From: Lichenicoccus roseus
GTDB taxonomy: Bacteria; Pseudomonadota; Alphaproteobacteria; Acetobacterales; Acetobacteraceae
DNA: 64,000 nt
Assembly (NCBI RefSeq): GCF_005844085.1
Contig: NZ_VCDI01000001.1
Coordinates: 434,001 to 498,000 of the forward strand
Reading direction: 5' to 3'
Under the pieces are notes generated by a model. That model was not told where the DNA came from and did not search any database. It saw only the letters and a list, made by a program, of their open reading frames with translations. Made by a program: the position numbers and the translations under genes. The stretch's first letter is position 1. Each line of letters opens with the position of its first letter. Shown piece after piece: positions 58,628 to 64,000 of this stretch.

Positions 58628-58682
58628 CCAAGGAGCAATTGGACGGACAAGTCCAAGTTTGCACCGCCAGGCCTGTCCTTGG
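58628..58682 (+). promoter_or_regulatory. Nested inverted repeats between XRE regulator and exported-protein gene
   Basis: An inner perfect dyad TTGGAC-GGACAA-GTCCAA (58639-58656) is enclosed by an outer perfect 7-bp pair CCAAGGA (58628-58634) and TCCTTGG (58676-58682). This could be an XRE operator or a folded leader RNA. AT-rich DNA follows (58688-58740), with GAACA and TGTTC arms about 14 bp apart. Confidence 0.45.
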
Positions 58683-58801
58683 CAAAGCAGAACAGATTAT
58701 TAACGAATTGTTCTCGCGCGAGATTGATATTCCGATCCAATCCTCGACACGGCCCGGCGCGTTGCACGATCATCATGACATTCACCCTGGAGCTCAAGCC
58801 G

Positions 58802-59179
58802 ATGTCCTGCTTCCGCGGCCACGCGATCCGTCTCGGCTTCGGCGCCGCTCTCGGGCTGCTGCTCGCCTGCCACACGCCTGCGGCACAGGCCCAGGCCCTG
58901 CGTTCAAGCTCGGCCAGTTCGGTTGCTGCCGGACCCACGTCGAACCGCAACTCGCAGGCCACTCCGGCGACCACCGGCCTGCCGGGCGTCTCCGCGCAGC
59001 AGAGCACGTCGACCGGCTCCGGCTCGCCGCCGGACTTCTCGGTCCTTGGCCTGCCCGTCCGCGTGGCTGCCCCGGTGGTTCCCGCCTATGGCGGCGCCGA
59101 GAGCTATGGCACCTTTGCCGGGCAGCCGACCCGCGGTCAGGATCTGGTGGCGCAGCAGAGCATCGACGGTTCGCCCTGA
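58802..59179 (+). CDS. Small exported protein of unknown function
   Basis: The 125-residue product has a Sec-type signal peptide (LGFGAALGLLLACHTPAAQAQA) and a low-complexity Ser/Thr/Ala/Gly-rich mature part ending in a more ordered segment (DFSVLGLPVRVAAPVVPAYG, GTFAGQPTRGQDLVAQQS). No domain is recognised. The start at 58802 has GGAG nine bases upstream; an in-frame ATG at 58775 is an alternative. It is divergent from the XRE regulator gene across a structured, AT-richer interval, suggesting that the regulator controls it. It converges with the EVE-domain gene, seven bases apart. Confidence 0.6.
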   Translation: MSCFRGHAIRLGFGAALGLLLACHTPAAQAQALRSSSASSVAAGPTSNRNSQATPATTGLPGVSAQQSTSTGSGSPPDFSVLGLPVRVAAPVVPAYGGAESYGTFAGQPTRGQDLVAQQSIDGSP

Positions 59180-59186
59180 GGGCCAC

Positions 59187-59600
59187 CTAGCGCTTCCAGC
59201 CGCCCAGGGCGCAGATCCTGCGCCAATGCTCTGCGCCGACCGGCACAACCGATAGGCGTGACTGCCGGACCAGGGCGAGGTCCGCGAATGAGGCGTCGGC
59301 CTTGATCTCGGCCAGGGACACGGGCGTGGGAAACGCCGAGACGGCTTTCATGTCGACGCAGACCCAACCGCCATCCTCGCCGGTCGGGTCCGGGTAGGCT
59401 TCGCGCACCACCTCGACCACGCCGACGATCTCCCTCCCGGTGTTCGAGTGATAGAAGAATGCCTCGTCGCCGACGCGCATGGCTTCGAGGTTGCGCTTGG
59501 CCTGGTGGCTGCGCACGCCGGTCCAGGGCTCGATTCCACGCTCGACCTGCTGCGCCCATGAGAATGCGTCGGGTTCGGATTTCACCAGCCACCTGTTCAT
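59187..59600 (-). CDS. EVE-domain protein
   Basis: The 137-residue protein is a stand-alone EVE (PUA-like) domain: WLVKSEPDAFSW at the start, GVRSHQAKRNLEAMRVGDEAF in the middle, YHSNTGREIVGVVEVVREAYPD, and the closing LVRQSRLSVVPV. EVE domains are thought to bind modified nucleobases in DNA or RNA. As a single-domain protein of normal length it is the common thymocyte-nuclear-protein-1-like type. It lies downstream of the YciI gene by ten bases on the same strand, a pairing common in alphaproteobacteria, so the two are probably one transcript. Confidence 0.88.
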   Translation of the reverse strand: MNRWLVKSEPDAFSWAQQVERGIEPWTGVRSHQAKRNLEAMRVGDEAFFYHSNTGREIVGVVEVVREAYPDPTGEDGGWVCVDMKAVSAFPTPVSLAEIKADASFADLALVRQSRLSVVPVGAEHWRRICALGGWKR

Positions 59601-59610
59601 CCGCCGTTCC

Positions 59611-59904
59611 CTACTCGATCAGCGAGCCATCGCGGAATACGCTCCGGTAGCCGCGTATCACCGTGCTCTCGAACAGGCCTGCCTCGGCGTAGGGATCGCC
59701 GGCCGCCAGCGCTTCCGCCTCGGATCGACCGGGCACGTTGACGAGCAGCAGGCTGCCGGTCGACCTGCCGTCGGGATCGAGCAGCGGGCCGGCCTGGATC
59801 AGCGTGGCCGCGTGCCGTTGCAGGTAGGCCAGGTGGGCGCTGCGGGTCGCGGCACGAAGATCAAACGATCCGGGCTTGTCGGTACAGTTGATCATGAACA
59901 ACAT
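59611..59904 (-). CDS. YciI-family protein
   Basis: The 97-residue protein has the YCII ferredoxin-like fold: MLFMINCTDKPGS with the opening strand, RSAHLAYLQRHAATLIQAGPL with the conserved His, and a C-terminal GDPYAEAGLFESTVIRGYRSVF. Members include a chlorohydroquinone dehydrochlorinase domain and many of unknown function. ATG 59904 begins the first strand; an in-frame codon at 59946 is less likely. It probably shares a transcript with the EVE-domain gene that follows. Confidence 0.88.
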   Translation of the reverse strand: MLFMINCTDKPGSFDLRAATRSAHLAYLQRHAATLIQAGPLLDPDGRSTGSLLLVNVPGRSEAEALAAGDPYAEAGLFESTVIRGYRSVFRDGSLIE

Positions 59905-60025
59905 GCGGGCTCCGGTGTGGTCGGAATGGCGGATGGCGCCGAGCATAGGATGGCGCTATTTGCTGTGACAGGGCGGCTGTTCCGCGACGGCGTCCACATC
60001 ATCGCTTGAACAGGGTCCAGCAGCC

Positions 60026-60847
60026 TTGGATGCCATCAGGACACTCGACGCGACAGACCCCGCCGGATCTTCCGGGCCGGACCGCTCGCAACGACGTCGG
60101 GTGGGCCTGCTGCACAGGTTTGCCAATCCTGGCCGCTTCCTGCGGTTGGCCGCCCGGCTGCAACCCTGGACCAATGCGCTTGCCCTCGTGCTCACCGGCT
60201 GGGGCCTGATCTGGGGCCTGTTCTTCGCGCCGGCCGACTGGCAGCAGGGCGACGCCGTACGAATCATGTATGTGCATGTCCCGGCGGCCTGGCTCGCCTC
60301 GGCCGGCTACGTGGCGCTCGCCGTCTGCTCGGTGCTGTCTCTGGTATGGCGGCATCCGCTCGCCGACCTTGCAGCCGCCGAGATCGGCCCGGTCGGTGCT
60401 GCCGTGACCGCGGTCTGCCTCGCCTCCGGCTCGCTCTGGGGCAAGCCGATGTGGGGCGCATGGTGGGTGTGGGATGCCCGCCTTACCTCGGTCCTGGTGC
60501 TGTTCTTCCTCTATGTCGGCCACATCGCCCTGCTGCGCGCCTTCGACGAGCCGCAACGGGGCTATCGTGCCGGCGCCATCCTCGCCCTGGTCGGCGCCAT
60601 CGACCTGCCGATCATCAAGTTCAGCGTGCAGTGGTGGAACACCCTGCACCAGCCTGACAGCATTACCCTGACCGGCGCGCCAACCATGTCCACCTCGATG
60701 CTGTGGCCGCTGCTGATCAGCGCGCTCGGCTTCAGCTTCGGCTTCGCAGCCATCGTCCTGGCCCGGCTACGCGCCGCAGTCATGGAGCAGCGGTTGCGCG
60801 TGCTGCTGCTCTCGCGCGGCAATGCGGCTGCGGGAGCTCCGTCATGA
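60026..60847 (+). CDS. ccmC: Haem exporter membrane subunit CcmC
   Basis: CcmC presents haem to CcmE in System I cytochrome c maturation at the inner membrane. The product (up to 273 residues) has six hydrophobic helices and the tryptophan-rich motif WGAWWVWDARLT facing the periplasm, with haem-ligand histidines in YVHVPAAW and FSVQWWNTLHQP. HRFANPGRFLRL is the usual N-terminal sequence. The true start is uncertain: TTG 60026 gives a roughly 25-residue extension, while GTG 60101 would begin just before the conserved part. Its stop overlaps the ccmD start. Genes ccmA and ccmB are not upstream of it here. Confidence 0.95.
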   Translation: MDAIRTLDATDPAGSSGPDRSQRRRVGLLHRFANPGRFLRLAARLQPWTNALALVLTGWGLIWGLFFAPADWQQGDAVRIMYVHVPAAWLASAGYVALAVCSVLSLVWRHPLADLAAAEIGPVGAAVTAVCLASGSLWGKPMWGAWWVWDARLTSVLVLFFLYVGHIALLRAFDEPQRGYRAGAILALVGAIDLPIIKFSVQWWNTLHQPDSITLTGAPTMSTSMLWPLLISALGFSFGFAAIVLARLRAAVMEQRLRVLLLSRGNAAAGAPS

Positions 60848-60999
60848 CCCACCTGCCCTATATCGCCGGCGCCTACGGCCTCACGCTCGGGCTGGCGGCC
60901 TGGCTGAGCATGGCGGCCATGCTGCGGCTGTCGCGGGCGCGCTCGCGGCTGCGCGCCGTCGAGCAGCGCGGTGGTCGCATGGGAGGCCGTCGTCCATGA
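60844..60999 (+). CDS. ccmD: Haem exporter protein CcmD
   Basis: The 51-residue single-helix protein (YIAGAYGLTLGLAAWLSMAA followed by a basic tail, LRLSRARSRLRAVEQRGGR) has the size and layout of CcmD, which helps release holo-CcmE from the CcmABC complex. It overlaps ccmC and ccmE by four bases each (ATGA junctions), so the three are translationally coupled. Confidence 0.9.
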   Translation: MTHLPYIAGAYGLTLGLAAWLSMAAMLRLSRARSRLRAVEQRGGRMGGRRP

Positions 61000-61505
61000 C
61001 CCGCAAGTCGCGCCGGCTCTGGCTGCTGGTGGCCTGCGGCATCGGGCTGGGCTCGGCTAGCGCGCTGGCCCTGGACGCATTCAGCGCCAACATCGTGTTC
61101 TTCGTGGCGCCTTCGCAGCTGCTGGCGACGCCGGCCAACGGGCGCACCGTGCGGCTCGGCGGCATGGTGGTGGCGGGGTCGCTGCACGAGGCGCATCGCA
61201 GTGGCGAGCCGGTGGCGCAGTTCCAGGTGACCGATGGGCAGAAGGCGGTGCAGGTACGCTACGCCGGCATCCTCCCCGACCTGTTCCGCGAGGGACAGAG
61301 CGTGGTGGCCCTCGGCGAACTCGCATCGGACGGCACCTTCGCCGCCTCCGAGGTGCTGGCCAAGCACGACGAGACCTACATGCCCAAGGAGGTCGCCGAG
61401 GCGCTGCGCAAGTCCGGCAAGTGGAACCCGAAATTCGGTCCCGCGCCGTCGGCCGCGAGCTGGAACCGCATGAGCGTCAAGACCGACACCACTAGGGGTA
61501 GCTGA
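60996..61505 (+). CDS. ccmE: Haem chaperone CcmE
   Basis: CcmE carries haem covalently through a histidine from CcmC to CcmF. The 169-residue protein has one N-terminal membrane anchor (LWLLVACGIGLGSASALAL) and a periplasmic OB-fold domain. The haem-binding His124 and Tyr128 sit in LAKHDETYMPKEV, the family HxxxY motif. The start overlaps the ccmD stop, and ccmF begins four bases after its own stop. A flexible C-terminal tail follows the motif, as usual. Confidence 0.96.
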   Translation: MTRKSRRLWLLVACGIGLGSASALALDAFSANIVFFVAPSQLLATPANGRTVRLGGMVVAGSLHEAHRSGEPVAQFQVTDGQKAVQVRYAGILPDLFREGQSVVALGELASDGTFAASEVLAKHDETYMPKEVAEALRKSGKWNPKFGPAPSAASWNRMSVKTDTTRGS

Positions 61506-61509
61506 AGCT

Positions 61510-63522
61510 GTGCCGAACGGCCCGTCCTTGAATATCCCCGAACTGGGCCATTTCGCGCTGGCGCTGGCCTGCTGCCTGGCGCTGGCGCAGACAGTCCTGC
61601 CACTGATCGGGGCGCACCGACGCGAGATCCGGCTGATGGCGACCGCCCCTGCCCTCGCGCTCGGCCAGCTGGGGGCGCTCGCGGTCAGCTTCCTGTGCCT
61701 GGCGCAGGCGGCGATCACCGACGATTTCTCGGTGCAGAACATCGCCGAGAACAGCGCCGTCGCGAAGCCGCTGCTCTACAAGATCACCGGGATCTGGGGC
61801 AACCACGAGGGCTCGATCCTGCTCTGGTGCCTGATCCTCGCGCTGTGCGGGGGCGCCGTCGCGGCGTTCGGCCGCAACCTGCCGGCCGGGCTGCGCGCGC
61901 GCGTGATTGCCGTGCTCGGTGGCACCGCAGCCGGCTTCGAGCTGTTCTGCCTGACCACCTCGAACCCCTTCGACCGCATCTGGCCGGCGCCAATGGACGG
62001 CCAGGGAATGAACCCGCTGCTGCAGGATCCCGGCCTCGCGTTCCATCCGCCGATTCTCTACACCGGCTATGTCGGCTTCGCGGTGCCGTTCGCCTTCGCG
62101 GTCGCCGCCCTGCTGGAAGGCCGTGTCGATGCAGCCTGGGGGCGCTGGGTGCGGCCCTGGGCGGTCGGCGCCTGGTGCTTCCTGACATGCGGCATCGCGC
62201 TTGGCTCCTGGTGGTCGTACTACGTGCTGGGCTGGGGTGGCTACTGGTTCTGGGACCCGGTCGAGAACGCCTCCCTGCTGCCCTGGCTGACCGGCACCGC
62301 GCTGGTGCACTCCGCCATCGTGGTCGAGAAGCGCGAGGCGCTGAAGATCTGGACCGTGCTGCTGGCGATCGGCACCTTCTCGCTCTCCCTGTCCGGCACC
62401 TTCCTGGTGCGTTCGGGCATCCTCAACTCGGTGCACGCCTTCGCCAACGACCCGGCACGCGGGGTGTTCATCCTCGGCCTGCTTGGCCTGGTGATCGGCG
62501 GCTCGCTGCTGCTGTTCGCGTTGCGGGCGCCGCGGCTTGCGGCCGGCGGCATCTTCGCGCCGCTGTCCCGCGAGGGCGCGCTGGTGCTGAACAACATCCT
62601 GCTCTGCTCGATCTGCGCAGTAGTATTGACCGGCACGATGTATCCGCCGTTCGCCAGCCTGCTGTTCGGCGCCACCATCTCGGTCGGCAAGCCGTTCTTC
62701 GACGCCACCGCGGCGCCGATGGCGATCCCGCTGTTCGCGGTCATGGCGATCGGACCGATGATGCCCTGGAAGCGAGCGCACCTGGCGCCGGTGCTGACAC
62801 GGCTCTGGTGGGCAGCACTCGGCGGCCTCTTTGCCGGCCTGTGGGCTGCGATCGGCCTGCGCGGCCTGTTGCCGGCCCTCGCGTTCGGCTTCGCGGTCTG
62901 GGTGATCCTGGCAGCCGGTGCCGACATCGCCCAGCGCATCCAGATGTTCCGGCTGCCGCCGTCGCAGAGCTGGCGGCGGGCGCGGACGCTGCCGCGTGCG
63001 GCGCTGGGTGCCGCGATCGCGCATGCCGGCGTGGGCGTCACGGTGATCGGCCTCGCCGGCATGTCCCAGGCGGCGCACCGGATCGTCGAGGTGCATGCCG
63101 GCGACACGGTGGACATGGCCGGCTACCAGTGGCGGCTGGTCGACGTCGCCGATGCGCCCGGGCCGAACTACACCGCGCGGGTGGCGACGCTGGTGATCAG
63201 CCGGCACGGCCACACGGTCGCGGTGCTGCATCCCTCGAAGCGGACCTTCGCCAGCCAGAGCACCACCACCACCGAGGTCGCAATCCACACCAACCTGATC
63301 ACCGATCTCTACGCGGTGCTCGGCGACGAGCATCGTGGCGTGGCGGGGCAGCCGGATACCGCGGTGCTGCGCCTGCACGACAACTGGCTGGCGCCCTGGA
63401 TGTGGCTCGGCGCCCTGGTGATGGCGATCGGCGGTGCGCTGTCGCTGTCCGACCGGCGGATCCGGGTCGGTGCGCCGCGCCGTGCCACGGCGGGACTGTC
63501 TGTCGGTGGCAGGCTTGCCTGA
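61510..63522 (+). CDS. ccmF: Haem lyase subunit CcmF
   Basis: CcmF with CcmH/CcmI attaches haem to apocytochrome c in the periplasm. The 670-residue polytopic protein has about fifteen helices, the WWD haem-handling motif (GWGGYWFWDPVENASLLPWL), the quinol-site signature KITGIWGNHEGSILLW, and conserved histidines in LAFHPPILYTGY and LNSVHAFANDP. The start is GTG at 61510. ccmG begins 11 bp downstream. Confidence 0.96.
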   Translation: MPNGPSLNIPELGHFALALACCLALAQTVLPLIGAHRREIRLMATAPALALGQLGALAVSFLCLAQAAITDDFSVQNIAENSAVAKPLLYKITGIWGNHEGSILLWCLILALCGGAVAAFGRNLPAGLRARVIAVLGGTAAGFELFCLTTSNPFDRIWPAPMDGQGMNPLLQDPGLAFHPPILYTGYVGFAVPFAFAVAALLEGRVDAAWGRWVRPWAVGAWCFLTCGIALGSWWSYYVLGWGGYWFWDPVENASLLPWLTGTALVHSAIVVEKREALKIWTVLLAIGTFSLSLSGTFLVRSGILNSVHAFANDPARGVFILGLLGLVIGGSLLLFALRAPRLAAGGIFAPLSREGALVLNNILLCSICAVVLTGTMYPPFASLLFGATISVGKPFFDATAAPMAIPLFAVMAIGPMMPWKRAHLAPVLTRLWWAALGGLFAGLWAAIGLRGLLPALAFGFAVWVILAAGADIAQRIQMFRLPPSQSWRRARTLPRAALGAAIAHAGVGVTVIGLAGMSQAAHRIVEVHAGDTVDMAGYQWRLVDVADAPGPNYTARVATLVISRHGHTVAVLHPSKRTFASQSTTTTEVAIHTNLITDLYAVLGDEHRGVAGQPDTAVLRLHDNWLAPWMWLGALVMAIGGALSLSDRRIRVGAPRRATAGLSVGGRLA

Positions 63523-63532
63523 GCCCGCCGGG

Positions 63533-64000
63533 ATGAGCAGGAGCGTGTCGCGCCGCCAGGTGCTCATGCTGGCGCCGCTCGGTGCCGCGGCGGCGGCGGG
63601 GGTCGGGTTCTGGTCGATGCTGTCCGGCATGGGCAGCGGGCGGTTCGACCCGCACGACATCCACGCACCGGCGGTGAACCGGCGCGTGCCGGATTTCATG
63701 CTGCCGTCGCAGGCGCCCGGCACCGGCTTCTCGTCGCAGCAGCTCGCAGCGCAGCAGGCTCCGGTGCTGGTGAATTTCTTCGCCTCCTGGTGCATTCCCT
63801 GCGTCCTGGAGGCGCAGACCCTGGTCGGCCTCGCCCACACCCTCCCGATCTGGGGCATCGCCTACAAGGACCATGCCGACAACGCCGCCGGCTTCGTGAA
63901 GCGCACCGGCACGCCGTACGCGCGGCTGGCCGCCGACGGCGACGGCTTGTCGGCGATCGACTGGGGGGTGTCCGGCGTGCCGGAGAGCTTCCTGGTGTTG
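63533..64000 (+). CDS. ccmG: Thiol:disulfide interchange protein CcmG (DsbE), 3' end missing
   Basis: CcmG is a membrane-tethered periplasmic thioredoxin that reduces the CXXCH cysteines of apocytochrome c. The 156 visible residues include the N-terminal anchor (QVLMLAPLGAAAAAGVGFW), the lead segment RRVPDFMLPS, and the active site Cys87-Ile-Pro-Cys90 in FFASWCIPCVLEA. The characteristic GVSGVPESFLV lies at the right edge, where the gene is cut. Only a short C-terminal part is missing. A ccmH/ccmI gene may follow beyond the window. Confidence 0.94.
   Translation, partial: MSRSVSRRQVLMLAPLGAAAAAGVGFWSMLSGMGSGRFDPHDIHAPAVNRRVPDFMLPSQAPGTGFSSQQLAAQQAPVLVNFFASWCIPCVLEAQTLVGLAHTLPIWGIAYKDHADNAAGFVKRTGTPYARLAADGDGLSAIDWGVSGVPESFLVL

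Overview
The window is 64 kb of GC-rich, densely coding bacterial chromosome. I attribute it to an alphaproteobacterium, most likely Rhodospirillales/Acetobacteraceae-like. The reasons are the alphaproteobacterial small families (DUF1491, DUF1674, DUF2244, TIGR02300), the gene order pyrB-pyrC'-plsY-dprA-topA-rnr, System I cytochrome c maturation genes, and codon third positions that are almost all G or C. The family-level placement is inference. I see no rRNA, tRNA, CRISPR array, transposase, integrase or prophage gene, so this looks like core chromosome with short accessory patches.

Layout. 1-2.2 kb: divergent mntR (cut by the left edge) and mntH with two MntR-type operators between them, then a DoxX-like membrane protein. 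2.3-6.4 kb: an ABC exporter, a tautomerase, an NTF2-fold protein and an HD-GYP phosphodiesterase. 6.4-10.1 kb: DUF2244, endonuclease III (nth) and comEC. 10.2-22.8 kb: a long co-directional housekeeping run, gltX, pyrB, catalytically dead pyrC', plsY, dprA, topA, rnr, an S41 protease and DUF1491, with several start/stop overlaps. 22.8-30.7 kb: cell-envelope genes, namely a DMT exporter, a small lipoprotein, a TPR-sulfotransferase, a large TonB-dependent receptor behind a 574-bp regulatory region, and an OmpA-type protein. 30.8-35.0 kb: a sulfur/redox island of cysK, a cysteine-free Rrf2 regulator, a 1-Cys peroxiredoxin and sulfite reductase CysI. 35.1-40.7 kb: a 1310-residue hybrid histidine kinase, a methyltransferase overlapping an SDHAF4-like (DUF1674) gene, and a membrane protein. 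40.8-44.5 kb: cmk-rpsA, a TIGR02300 protein and a GFA-family protein. 44.5-53.1 kb: glgX, a large AsmA/YhdP-like protein and glnE. 53.2-60 kb: bcp, a Gly/Tyr-rich exported protein, a tandem pair of exported paralogues, aat, a two-gene orphan unit, EcsC, an XRE regulator, a small exported protein, EVE and YciI. 60.0-64 kb: ccmC-D-E-F-G, with ccmG cut by the right edge.

How the genes fit together. Pyrimidine synthesis (pyrB with its structural partner), phospholipid synthesis (plsY) and DNA uptake or processing (comEC, dprA) sit with nucleic-acid maintenance (topA, rnr, nth). The sulfur island couples assimilation (CysI to sulfide to CysK) to peroxide defence under a probable CymR-like switch. 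The ccm block supplies periplasmic haem ligation for c-type cytochromes. No complete novel defence or biosynthetic system is visible. The least explained parts are the tandem exported paralogues, the structured non-coding DNA before the TonB receptor, the XRE/structured-leader/exported-protein locus, and the orphan two-gene unit beside a long hairpin.
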